Assembly (NCBI GenBank): GCA_028571685.1
Contig: CM053143.1
Span: forward strand, 159,768,329 to 159,832,328
DNA from: Heterohyrax brucei
Lineage: Eukaryota; Chordata; Mammalia; Hyracoidea; Procaviidae
Reading direction: 5' to 3'
DNA: 64,000 bases
Shown here: positions 36,045-47,209 of the stretch, in pieces
Layout: each line of letters begins with the position of its first letter
Numbering within the stretch: position 1 is the first letter of the stretch
Position numbers and translations under genes: made by a program
The notes under the pieces: generated by a model
Told to the model about the DNA's origin: nothing
Databases searched by the model: none
The model's input: the letters and a program-made list of their open reading frames with translations, nothing else

Positions 36045-36215
36045 CAGGGGTGGGTGGAAGAGTACTAGTGGTTAAGAATTCCACTGCAGTCCAAAAGATC
36101 AGCAGTTTGAATCCATCAGCTGCACCTTAGAAATCCTACAGAGCAGTTCTGCTCTGTCCTGCAGGGTCACTATGAGTCAGAATTATCTTGTCAGCAACAA
36201 GTTTTGTGGGTGCTC
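36045..36215 (+). mobile_element. AfroSINE
   Basis: Sense copy with a weak head ('agtactagtggttaagaatt'), 'aaaagatcagcagtttgaat', and tail 'gtcactatgagtcagaatta'. Confidence 0.9.
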
Positions 36216-36439
36216 CTGTAGCAGAAAATCATCTTCTACGAAGGATATTGGGTAACACATTTCTTACATGAATAATTGTACATTAAGCATTAAATTGCAA
36301 TTTATAATAGGCTGTAAACTTACAGATGACAATTCAAAAATATTAGACAAACAATTATTTTTCTTTAATTTCTATATGATCAGTTTATGTTCTTGAGAAG
36401 CTCCTTTTCCTGTCTAAAAAAAAATGAAGAGGAAGAAAA

Positions 36440-36640
36440 GGAGTGCCTGGCTGATTCAAACTATTCCAATGCATGCTTGCCTGTTAACTAAAAGGTTCAA
36501 AGTTTATAGCCTCTGAAGAAATGTATGATCATCGTCTTTAGAAAAATCAACCATTGAACATTCTGTGGAGCCAAGTTCTACTCTGACCCATATAGTGTTG
36601 CCATGAGCAAGTATTGACAGCAGCTGTTTTGTTTTTATTT
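36440..36640 (+). mobile_element. AfroSINE, long subtype, rearranged head
   Basis: From about 36480 it is a sense long-subtype SINE: 'actaaaaggttcaaagttta', the extra module, then tail 'tgttgccatgagcaagtatt'. The 30 bases before it ('ggagtgcctggctgattcaa') read as the reverse strand of a SINE, so the head has been inverted or joined to a second fragment. Confidence 0.75.
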
Positions 36641-37522
36641 TTTATTAACACACACACACCTATTTATATTTAGATGATAACAATCTCTACAGTTCAAAAC
36701 CAGTTAAAATTACAGTCAAGTTTTCTCTCAGTCAAAATAATAGCCCCTGCTCAAAAATTATAATTCAATTTAAAGTTTTAAACAGGCTTAGGATGTACCT
36801 TCAAGAGTTTTGTTTAAGGAAATCAATATTGTATACTAAATATAGAATGCTCCTTGGACAATAAATGGAAGAAGGAAATTTATTATGTAACAGAAAAGAG
36901 CAGCAGTTGATTGAGACAAAGCGATCGTTACATGCATGACTTAAAATACTTAACTGTGTTTGGATCCTATATTATAACTAATTTCTTTTCTTTTTTTGGT
37001 TATTATTCAGGTGAGCCCCTTGAATGACAAAGGAATATTTCCACCTACCTTATAGTGAATGACCTTGGGAATTTATAAAGGTAGGAAAGCTGATTACATG
37101 TCATATTATGAAAGATTATTATGTAGGACCCATATTAATTTCTCAAGTTTCTAACTGCACATTTAGGTAAGATTAATTAGAACAGTCACGATTTTGGAAA
37201 ATTGAGTAAATGAAAAAACCTCCTGTGTATTTAAAGCAGATAAGGAGAGATGATACCTTTTCCTGAGAAATACAGTGAGTTTGGGAGACAAGCAGAAGAA
37301 GGGAAAAAAAGAAAAAGAAAATAAAATGGTAACATCTGTTCAGATGGTTTTGGAAGAGTCATTTTAACACTGATGATCATTTTAACATTGTTGACCAACG
37401 TCTTATTCCTGGATCGTGCTATGCCTAAATTGTGCTGGTCCTAGGTTGTGAAATTTTTGACCAGGCAAACTGTTTCTGGAATCTTACTGTGTTTGGGTTG
37501 TTTAAAATAGTCTACTGAAGTA
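36641..37522. other. Single-copy spacer
   Basis: AT-rich, with short AC units at 36649-36658. No repeat was recognised up to the RTE boundary. Confidence 0.5.
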
Positions 37523-38830
37523 GGATTTTTGTTTTCTTGATGCTGAGGTGCAAGTCATACTGAAGTCTGTGGTCTTTGATCTTCATCAATAAGTGTTTTA
37601 AATCCTCTTCACTTCCAGCAAGTAAGTTGGTGTCACCTGTGTCACACAGGTTGTTAATGAGTCATCATTCAATTCTGACGCCTCATTCTTCTTTGTATAA
37701 CCCAGCTTCTTGGGTGATTTTCTTGACCTACAGATTGAAAACATATGGTGAAAGGATACAACTCTGATGCATACTTTTCCTCACTTTAAACCATGCATTG
37801 TCCTCTTGTTCCGTTTGCATGACTGGCTCTTGATCAATGTAGAAATTCCTTAATAGCTCGATTAAATGTTCCCGAATTCCCATTTTATGCAACGTTAGCC
37901 ATTATTTGTTCACGACCGACACAGTAAAATGTCTCTGCATAGTCAATAAACCCAGATAAATATGTTTCTGCTATTTTCTGCTTTCAGCCAGGTCCATCTG
38001 ACACCAGCAATGATACGCCTGGTTCCATGTCCTCTTCTGAATCCAGATAGAATATCTGCTAGTTCCATGTCGATTACTGTTGCAGTCACTTTTGAATGAT
38101 CTTGAGAAAAATTTTATTTGTGTGTGATATTAATGATACGGTTTGGTAATTTCCACATTTGGTTGGATCACCCTTCTTTGGACTAGGAACAAATATGTAT
38201 CCCCTCCAGTCTGTTGGCCAGGTAGCTGTCCCCGATATTTCTTGGCATAGACAAGTGAGCACTTCCAGAGCTGCAGCTGTTTGCTGAAATATCTCAGTTC
38301 CTTCAATTCCTTGGTTTCTGCCAATGCCTTCAGTGTAGCTTTGATGTCTTCCTTTAGTATCACTGACTCCTGATCATATGCTTCCTCTTCAAATGGCTGA
38401 TGATTTTCAATTTTCCTAGACTCATACTTTGTACATCCCATGTTCTGGTTATTAATGGATGTTTGCAGCTGTTTTTTCTCCCTTTGAGTTGTGCCCCATC
38501 AGCAACTAAAAGTTTTTACTTTACTCATGTCATTGAGGTTGACTCTATTTGAGGACACAGTTATTCCCCAGGTGTCTTCTGAGTGCCTTCCAGCCTGGTA
38601 GGCTCATTTTCTGCTGCTATATCTAACAATGTTCCACTGCTATTCATAAGCTTATCACCAGTTAATTCTTCTTGGAAGTAGACTGCTGGATATTTCTTCC
38701 TAGTTTTAGTCTGGAAGCTCAGCTGAAACCTATCTACCATGGGTGACCATGCTGGTATCTACACCAGTGGCATAATTTTCAGCAACATAGCAACACACGT
38801 CTCCACAGCATGACAAGTGGACAGACAAGT
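37523..38830 (-). pseudogene. RTE 5' segment (leader and RT, endonuclease deleted), inverted
   Basis: Minus-strand order runs as follows. The leader (38830-38460) includes the longest RTE leader in the window. A short endonuclease start ends near 38403 ('aggaaaattgaaaatca' on the minus strand). An abrupt join leads to the RT region 'EEEAYDQESVILKEDI' (about 38389-38342). RT then continues to about 37523. The 103-codon frame at 38441-38130 spans this join. Confidence 0.85.
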
Positions 38831-38834
38831 AGGG

Positions 38835-39588
38835 GAGACTTTAAAACGTTTACTGATGAAGATCAAAGACCACAGTCTTCAGTCTGTATTGCACCTCAAC
38901 ATCAAGAAAACAAAAATTCTCACAACTGACCCAGGAAGCAATATCATGGTAGATGAAGAAAGGTTTGAGGTTGTCAAGGATTTCATTTTACTTGGGTGCA
39001 CAATCAATGCCCACAGAAGCAGCAGTGAAGACATCAAAAGAGCCATTGCATTGGGAAAATCTTCTACAAAAGATCTCTTTAAAGTATTGAAAAGTAAAGA
39101 TGTCACCTTGAAGACTAAGATACGCCTGACCCAAGCCACAGTATTTTCAATTGCATCATATGCATGTGAAAGCTGAAAAAATAAATAGGGAATGCAAAAG
39201 AAAAATTGATGCCTATGAGTTGTGCTATTAGATATGAATATTGGATGCACCATGAATTGTCCAAAGAACAAACAGATCTTTTTGGAAGAAGTACAGTAAG
39301 AGTGTTTCTTGGAATCCAACACAGCAAGACCGTGTCTTACATAATTTTGGATGTGTTGTCTGGCAGGATCAGTCCCTGGAGAAGGACATCATGGTTGGTA
39401 GAGTGGAGGATCAGTGAAAAAGTGGTCGACCCTCAATCAGATGGATTGACACAGTGGCTACAACCACGGGCTGAAGCCTAAGAATCACTGTAGGCATGAC
39501 ACAGGGCCAGACAGTGTTTTGTTGTTATACATAGGATCACTATGAGTCAGAACTGACTCAACAGCACCTAACAATAACAACAACATCT
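38835..39588 (+). pseudogene. RTE 3' segment (late RT to 3' end)
   Basis: A frame is open from 38817 to 39176 and covers the end of the RT domain and the connector: 'LKRLLMKIKDHSLQSV', 'HLNIKKTKIL', 'FEVVKDFILLGCTINAH', 'KDLFKVLKSKDVTLKTKIRL'. A stop at 39174-39176 and frameshifts follow, then the C-terminal region to the 3' end. The catalytic YADD would lie just upstream of this segment and is not here. The 147-codon opposite-strand frame at 38879-39322 is its shadow. Confidence 0.87.
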
Positions 39589-39709
39589 AAAGATGTACAG
39601 TTTATTTGCTTAATGGCATTACAGTAGCCTTAGGCCAGATAGTGGTCTAGAAGATCTGGAAATCAGACATTGTCTGGGCAATTTCCTCACAGATTATTGT
39701 CTTTAGTAC

Positions 39710-39855
39710 AGCTTTGAGCTGAATTCAACTCAAAGGGACCTTTAGAAAAAGAGAAGTGTGACTATTTTCCAAGGCATATCTGGGTAGGTCTGAACCGCTA
39801 ATCTTTCAGTTAGTAGTTCAGAACTTAACCATTTGCATCACTCAGAGACACCTTC
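39710..39855 (-). mobile_element. AfroSINE, degenerate
   Basis: The reverse tail 'tgaattcaactcaaaggg' and the head region near 'gaacttaaccatttgcatca' are recognisable. The middle is diverged. Confidence 0.7.
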
Positions 39856-40314
39856 TCCTTATCTGATGGTATGGACTGTATGTTACTATCATCCTTGGTT
39901 GCTCTTGGTATTTATTTATAATTATTTTGGGTCTAAAATGTTCAAATTTCTTATATATGAGAAATGTCTTGTATTAGTATTATCTTAATTCTCATACTAA
40001 TCTGCCTGAGATGTTATCTTACCTTAAATAAGACAAGCATTCATTTATTTATTTACCGTTTAGTTATCCAAAGAATTTCAGCCACTTCACATTTAGCTAT
40101 GTTTCCTATAATTCCCTAAACTTGTCCCAGGATCTTTAAGGGTTGAATGATCCTCTGACATCTCTGGATACAGAATTATAATTGTTTTCTTTTCCCATGA
40201 AAGTTCCATGCTCATTACCTACAAAGGGGAGTATGTTTGGAAATATCTTGTGAAGTAAAATTTATGTTAAAAATACACCTGTTCCCCATTTAACTTACAT
40301 AAACCAAATAAAAA
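39856..40314. other. Single-copy spacer
   Basis: AT-rich, with short TTTA units near 40041-40060. No gene was seen. Confidence 0.5.
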
Positions 40315-40478
40315 GGTCAAATCCACTGCTGTTGAGTTGATTACAACTCATAGTCACCCTACAGAACAGATCAGAACTGTTGCATGGAGTTTCCAAGGAG
40401 CACTTGGCTGATTTGAACTGCCAGCATTTTGGTTAGTGTCTGTAGCACTTAACTACTGCACCGCCAGCGTTTCCACTT
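40315..40478 (-). mobile_element. AfroSINE
   Basis: Complete reverse copy from 'actgctgttgagttgattac' to the head 'actgcaccgccagcgtttcc'. Confidence 0.92.
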
Positions 40479-41465
40479 AATTCGTATAGTTAGGTTCAAA
40501 GATCAGACCATTATGTGAAAATCAGCATTATGCAAAAGTAGAAGATGATACATCAGGTCACAAAATATTATGTGGAACAGAATGTTCCTCTGTATTTAAG
40601 AGACAGAAAATATAGGTGATTGTTATATGTCCCAATGGTCATGAAAGGGCTCCTGCGAGCTATGAATTACCAATGCACAAAATAGATGACAGATTTTTTA
40701 CTCCTGTCTTAAACATGAGATGTTGCTTAAAATGAGAGTTGATAGGTGAGGAGTAGGTATAGATATTTTACTTTTATTTCAAGATTTTTCTGAGCCATGA
40801 ACTTAAAAACCCCTGTATCACAAATAACTCTCCAGTTTTCTTTCTGTCACACAAAGGGGCTGATGGAATTTTTGCCTATCTCAAACAGATGATGACAAAA
40901 CCATTAACCTGTGATTATATGAGAGAAACTTAGGCTTCTTTGATATAAATTTATAGATATATCAGGATTACAGGTGTGTGCACAGGAAAATCTGTGATAG
41001 TACATTTTTAACGTTAAGTCAGTAACCATCAAACACTTCATCATCATGGAAGTCTGTATTTTTGAAGCAAAAGTTATTTCAGTCTGAATTCACCATTCTC
41101 TGGAAGTAGTTCTGCTTGCATGAGGGAACATTTCCCTGATTTGCTAATTACTTATTAATCATAGAGCAATCAAATAGTGTGTTATTCTTTTGAATTAATA
41201 TTTTTAGCAACTCTCTTCAGTAAAGGTAATCAGAAAGCCTAGAATCAGAATGTAGAATAAACACTACAAAGTGTAGTTCATTAGTTTCTCTGGACTTTTA
41301 TGAAAAACAGAGATGTCATATATTAATGAAAGTTTAAAGAACTGGACTTTTAAAATATTTTCCAGTCTCAGCTGATTTCAAGACATTAGGGAGTGAGGGA
41401 AAAAATAAGCTACAAAGGAAAAATAAGTTGATAATATAGAAAGGAAGTTATGAAAGCTTGTCATT
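40479..41465. other. Single-copy spacer
   Basis: No recognised repeat or coding signal. Confidence 0.5.
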
Positions 41466-43571
41466 CTTAGGTGTCACCAAATCGTTTCTGCATCACGGCA
41501 GACTGTGTGCAACAGAACAAAACACTGCCGGATGCTGTGCCCTCCTCACAGACATTGCTGTGCATTTGCAGCCACTGGGTCAGTTCATGTAGTTGAGGAT
41601 TTTCTTTTTTGTTGACCCCGACTCCACGGCACTTGGCTTGGCTTGGCTGCCTTACCAAGCCCGATGTCCTTCTCCAGAGACTGATTCCTCCTGACAATAT
41701 TTCTAAGATAAGTGACGCAAAGTATTGTCATCCTCACTTTCAAGAGTATTCAGTCTGCGTTTCTTTCAAGACAATTTTTTCTTCTTGCTGTCCATGGTAT
41801 TTTCAATTTTTTTGGTCAACATCATAAATTGAAGTCATCAATTTTCTTTCTTTTTTTTTCGTCTTCCTCATTCATTTCCAGTTTTCACATGCATAGGAGT
41901 CATTTGAAAGTCCCATGACTCAGAATGCAAGTAACATCTTTACTTTTTAAAAGTTTAAAGAGATCATTTGTAACAGATTTGTCCTCCAAAGTAATACATT
42001 ATTTGATTTCTTGACCATTGCTTCCACAGGTCTTAATTGTGGATCCAATTAAAATAAAATCCTTGACGATTTAGGTATTTTCTCTGTTTATCATGATGAT
42101 CCTTACCAGTCCAGCTGTGAAGATTTTGAATTTCTTTAAGTTGAGTTATAATTTATACAGAAGGCTGTAGTCTATGATCTTCCTCAATAAGTGTTTCAAG
42201 TTCTCTTCACTCTCAGCAAGTGAGGTTATATCATTTGTATATTGCTTGTTGTTAATGAGTCTTCCTCGTATCTTTATTCCGTATTCTTTGTCCTGTAGTC
42301 CAGTTTCTTACATCATTTACTGTTTACAGGTTGAATGCATACGGAGAAAGTCTACAATCTAACACACATTCTCCTGATTTCCTTTGTTGTGCTTGAAAGA
42401 CAGTGTCTTGGTCAGGTTCTTGAGCACAATTAAGTGTTCTAGAATTCTGGTTCTCCACAATATTATTCATACTTTGTTACAGTCCATCAAGTTGAATGCC
42501 TTTAATAGTCAAGTAAATACAGATAAACTTCTTTGTTGATTTCAGCCAAGATTCCCCTGTCACCACCAATGATATCCCTTGTTCTATATCTTATTCTGAA
42601 TCCTGCTTGAATTTCTAGCTGTTTCCTTTCAATATGTTCCTGCAACCATTTTTTAATTTCTACAAAATTGTATTTTCATACGATACTAATGATATCCTTC
42701 ACTAATTTCTTAATTTCATTGGTGTGGATTTCCCCAGAAAGGGTGCAAATAAAAGTATCTTCTAGTTGATTGGGCAGGTAGCTGTCTTCCAAATTTCTTG
42801 GCATCAGCAAGAGAGCCCTACAGGGCTGTATCCGTTTGTTAAAACATTTTTATGGATATTCAGCCAATTCCCAGAGACTTGCTTTTCATCAGTGCCTTAG
42901 TGCAGTTCGGATTTCTTCCATCAGTATTGTTAGTTCTTAGTCGTGTACTATGTCCCGACATGGTTGAAGGCTGAACACTTCTTTTGGGTACAATGACTCT
43001 GTGAATTCCTTTTACCTTCTTTTGATGTTTTAAATATTACTCAACACTTTGTCCATAGAATTCTTCAACATTGCAATTTGAGGCTTCAGATTTTTCTTCA
43101 GTTATTATAGCTTGAGGAACATTGAGTGAGTTCTTTTTTTTTTTTTAACTTTGTGTCTTTGTACATTTCATTATAATACTTTGTCTTCTCCAGTCACCCC
43201 TTGAAATCTTCAATTCACATCTTTTATTCCCTCATTTCTTCCATTTTCTTTAGCTACTCTACTTTCAAAAAAAAGTTTCAGAGTCTCTTCTGACATCAGT
43301 TTTGGTCTTTTCTTTCTTACCAGTCTTTTAAAAAACCTCTCACTTTCTGCATGTATGGTATCTCTAATATCATTCCACAACTCTACGGGTCTTTGGTCAT
43401 TAATGTTAAATGTGTTAAATATATTGTTGAGATGATTTATAAATTCACATGTGATATACTTAGGGCCATACTCTGGCTCTCATGGACTTTAATTTTTTTT
43501 AATATTTAACATGAACTTGCATATGAGCAATTAATAATCTGCACCACAGTAAAATCTTGGCGTTGTTCAGA
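41466..43571 (-). mobile_element. RTE LINE, 5'-truncated
   Basis: On the plus strand it starts at the RTE 3' end (41466, 'ttaggtgtcaccaaatcg') and runs backwards through the C-terminal region, RT (about 42950-41900) and linker. It stops inside the endonuclease at about 43571. The catalytic YADD reads as YTND (near 42230), which lacks the first Asp. Many frameshifts are present. A 13-base T run near 43136 is internal. The edges carry a 20-bp inverted repeat described separately. Confidence 0.88.
41626..41653 (+). repeat. Inner arm of a 20-bp inverted repeat
   Basis: 'acggcacttggcttggcttg' inside the RTE 3' region is the reverse complement, with one base of indel, of 43575-43594 just outside the RTE's truncated end. 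Confidence 0.8.
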
Positions 43572-43573
43572 CA

Positions 43574-43596
43574 TGCCAAGCCAACCAAGTGCCGTT
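43574..43596 (+). repeat. Outer arm of a 20-bp inverted repeat
   Basis: 'ccaagccaaccaagtgccgt' abuts the truncated 5' edge of the RTE and mirrors its internal sequence at 41626-41646. It is not part of colinear RTE at that point. Confidence 0.8.
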
Positions 43597-44344
43597 AATT
43601 TTTTTTTAGTTCTCAAATTAAATAAAAAAATCCAAATTTTTGTCTAAAAGAATTCACATAAAAGATATGTGAATAATAAAGAAAATTAATCAATATGTAA
43701 AGAAATTAATAAATCTTAAGAAAAGTAATTAGTTAAAGAAATTATTAAATATGTAAAGAAAGAAATTAAATCACAAAACTCTGGTGCCCAGGGACCTTGG
43801 AAAACAGTTAGTAAAAACCCTTTATACAGGTGGGGACTGGGAGAAGTTTTAAAATGTTTAATGGACTTTTCTAAAATCACATTACTGTGTAAATTCAGGC
43901 TTTTCTTAATCTGAATTAAAAGATAGAATAAAAAGAAAAAATAAAAAGCAAACTACCTAATTCACTTGGAGGTTCTTATCTATTTGCTCTAGAAAGGGGT
44001 ATGTGCATTTTCTGATTCTTTGGCTAATAATGAGTAACTATTGAAAAAATATGGAAAGAAAACAGTAAATTGAAGAGCTGTGTAAAAGTAAGGGCAAAAA
44101 CTGTTAAGGAACTTGCCTTTGATAATTTTCACTTACATCATCCTCAGGAACCTTGTAAAGAGAGATGGCTGGGTCTGTGTCAGAATCAGCTATTTTTCCA
44201 TTCTTTGGCCAAGTATGGCTCTGATGTGCATAAGAGACTTTTACCTCAAAATTGCTAGACCAATGGTTAACCATATCTATTCTCCGGATCTCTCAATTCA
44301 GTTGAATCAGAATCTCCGTAGATATCAATCTAATTGTCATTAAT
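43597..44344. other. Single-copy AT-rich spacer
   Basis: Low-complexity AAATTAAT-type stretches at 43660-43770 with several near-direct copies of 'gtaaagaaattaa'. No gene was seen. Confidence 0.5.
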
Positions 44345-44525
44345 TTGATTTAAATCCACAGTAACCCCGTGTATTACAGACTAAAACTATTTCATAGGAT
44401 TTTCATGGCTGTGACCTCTGGTAAGCAGAGTGATTAACAATCGTGTCCTCCAAGCACCTCCAGTTGAGTTTGAACTGCCAACCTTCTGGTTAGTAGACAA
44501 GTGCTTAACTATGTCACTCCAGGGA
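44345..44525 (-). mobile_element. AfroSINE, long subtype, diverged
   Basis: The reverse head region ('aactgccaaccttctggtta') is clear. The tail region 'ttaaatccacagtaacccc' is diverged. Length and middle fit the long subtype. Confidence 0.75.
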
Positions 44526-44719
44526 ACAGTAAAACTTAATAAATTCCAGTATTTACCAAAATGATTTACACATACCTCACTAAAGTATCACGGGGTGGCT
44601 ACGAGTATACACTGACTTTGTGGAAACAAGCTTTAATTATTGGATATGAATACATTTGTAGTTGTTGTTCTTTTCTTACCAAAGGGCTGAACTGTGCATT
44701 CTTCTAAAATTGTCAGTTG

Positions 44720-44872
44720 CTGTTCTGTGCTTTGGTGGTGCAGTAGTTATGCTGATTACCAGCAGGTCTGCACTTTGAATCCACCAGCAGTTCTTGGAAG
44801 TCCTATAGGACAGGTCTATTCTCCCTCAGTTTTGTGACAAGTCAGAATCCACTCCATGGCAGCTTTTCTCCC
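44720..44872 (+). mobile_element. AfroSINE
   Basis: Sense copy with head 'ctttggtggtgcagtagtta', middle 'ctttgaatccaccagcagtt', and tail 'gacaagtcagaatccactcc'. Confidence 0.88.
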
Positions 44873-46087
44873 CCTAATTCTGTGTTTCATGGACTCAGAT
44901 GGACTCAAAAAAATTTTTTTTGAACAGATAAAAGTGACTCAGAGTATCTAGGAAATCATGAATATATGATTTGAGATCTGTTTTGACTTCCAAATGATAT
45001 GAACCAAATAATAATTTTCAGGCCAAATTTTCAAAGAGATTAGAATTATCAAAATAAAAATACTAGTGATAATACATAGGTAAAGGTGTAATATACCAGG
45101 AGGTTGAAATAAACTTGAAATGTAGTCCAGTTTCTATATACCTTTTCCCTTGCCCAAGAATTACTATTTATCTATTTTTTTTGCAAAATGTTCAGTACAC
45201 TGCAGAGATAACTCACATAGATGATGTTATTAATATGCAGTCTGCCTGCCTGAAACAGTTTACATATGCAATATACAACATCTGGACCTTGTAATTGAAT
45301 TTTTGAAGTTTGCTGTGGTTTGAGAGCTGCATGTGGGTCAGTGATCATTATCCAGACACCATCGTTCATAGTACACATACAATTAATCAACTCATTAATT
45401 ATGGAAAAAGAGTCTCAGGAAAGTCTAGCACATCTATTTCTTAAACAAATATTTTAACCTTGAGCTGTGAAAGTAGCATCTCCATTAGCCGTAGCCTTAG
45501 ATCATTGCTAGTGATTTATTCCAAGAGGTTTTAGAATAAGGTCTGTAAGAGAGTCAATATAAAAGTCTTTCATACCAGATTCGCCATGTATATTCAGAGA
45601 ATTTAATCACTTTCCAGTTAAATCACTTCTCCAGTCAGGTTTGGATCTTTGTCATCTCATGCTAACGTATTATTTTTAACTAAATTCAGCCCACTGTAGG
45701 TGAAACAAATAATGTTCTTTTTGTCACTAGTTTTTGTAGAAGCTGGCAGAGTGAAATAAGTGTTTAGGAAAAATGAAATATTCTCCTAGAATTTTTTTTT
45801 TTTTTTTTTGTGTGTGTGTGTTGCATATTAACAAGTCTAAGAGATTGTTTAACGGAGACAGTCTATGGATGTGTAAGGAAAAAAATAAATAAATCTATTT
45901 TCTCCCTTTCTTGTCTTGTTAACTAACCTGATCATTTTTCTTCCCTATTCATCAACCCCATTTTTTGCTCTACCCTTCCCTGGCTTAGTAATTCATCTTT
46001 GTATTTCGCTGGCTTACTTCTCAGCTTACATAGAGAAATGTGACATTTTTATGAAAAAGAGGCTAATTGCATTTAAAAATGCCAACC
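44873..46087. other. Single-copy spacer with T/GT run
   Basis: An 18-base T run continued by (GT)n lies at 45792-45821. The segment 45172-45390 has a 72-codon minus frame with no recognised family. Nothing else was seen. Confidence 0.5.
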
Positions 46088-47209
46088 CTGGGGGTGAAGC
46101 CAAGATGGCGGACTCAACACACATCTCCTTATTTCTCTCTGAGAACTAAGGCCTGGAATGATAACTGAATGGACCAGCATGGATATCCAGGGAGCCCTAG
46201 GATCTGGCATAGTGTTGTCAGATTTGACTAGGCACCAGTAACAGACTTAATTACCTCTCTCAAAGACAAGCCAGCAGCTGCTGAGCCCTGTTTCTGATGA
46301 GTCATCATTTCAGAGGACTGCAGGCACTGACACCTTCTTTGTTATTTGTGAAGTGGGGACTGGGCATGAGCTTGCAAATACACTGAACAGCAGTGGTTAA
46401 GTAGTGTATACTGCAGCAGACAGACTGTGTAGAGGATAGCCACATATTGAAAGCTCAGCTGCTGACTGAGGGCACCACTGCCCCTCTCCTATCTCATTTC
46501 TGAGCTGCATCACAGACTCTGTTTCATGGTAGGAAGGGCAGCTCAGCCAGGACGCCGTCTTGTTTGCCTGGGAGGCAGAGTCACCTAGCCGAGGGTCTTA
46601 GCTGTGGTTGATTCTCAAGTGGAGCAGCAGCCTATCTGGAAAATGCTTCTCCAGCAGAAAAGCTGGCATTTGAGATGATTTGTGTCTAGATTTGAGATGA
46701 TTTGTGTCTAGATTGAGATGATGGGAAGGCCTTAACACCCCCCCACTTTGAATGACATCATGGCATCTGGGGATGGCCAATGAGGCACTTTTGTTGTCAG
46801 CCATAAGGCAGAGCCTGCCACCCCTGAGGTAATGACTGTCTTCATCAGCTGTTAGACAGCTCCCCACTCAGTGGTAAAGTATCCTGTTAAAATAAGACCA
46901 TCTGAAGAACTGAATGCTGAGAGGCCCAACAGCATCTCCTCCACCCTTCACTGATCCAGATCATAGGTTCAGTTGAAGGACCCTCAGTGGCTCCATAAGT
47001 AAGGCACCATCTTTTCCAGCCAGAAGGCAGAGCCTTCCACTCCAGGGAATCTGCATGGGCCAGTCACCAGAGTACACAGAGATGGCTGATGACCTACTCC
47101 CCTCTTAGAACTATGTCTCAGCTCCCGCTGAGGTAGCACCAGAGAAACTGAATAGCTTCTAGATGGCATACAGACAACAGTCAATTGCTAACCATTCAAA
47201 GAAGCAGTC
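46088..47209 (+). promoter_or_regulatory. L1 5' UTR (internal promoter region)
   Basis: L1 5' UTRs carry an internal Pol II promoter; the very 5' end includes the 'caagatggcgg' core, which in other L1s is a YY1-type site. It holds a near-perfect 22-base tandem duplication at about 46673-46716 (unit 'tttgagatgatttgtgtcta' plus two) that is single in the other copy. Activity of this copy is not implied. Confidence 0.65.

Larger units (their letters stand above)
37523..39588. mobile_element. RTE LINE with 5' inversion and internal deletion
   Basis: 37523-38830 is minus strand: read in element order it has a full 5' leader, only the extreme start of the endonuclease, then after a deletion the RT. 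38835-39588 is plus strand, from late RT to the 3' end. The two segments share an 85-bp stretch in opposite orientation (37523-37607 and 38836-38920). That is the kind of junction overlap seen in twin priming. A deletion at about 38402 removes roughly 1.2 kb (most of the endonuclease and the linker). The 3' end reads 'gcacctaacaataacaacaa'. Confidence 0.88.

Noticed and set aside
38879..39322. 147-codon minus-strand frame
   Set aside because: It is the shadow of the RTE reverse-transcriptase frame at 38817-39176.
44580..44640. Additional RTE or SINE tail fragment
   Set aside because: Only a short 'ggggtggctacgagtata' resemblance, too weak to call.
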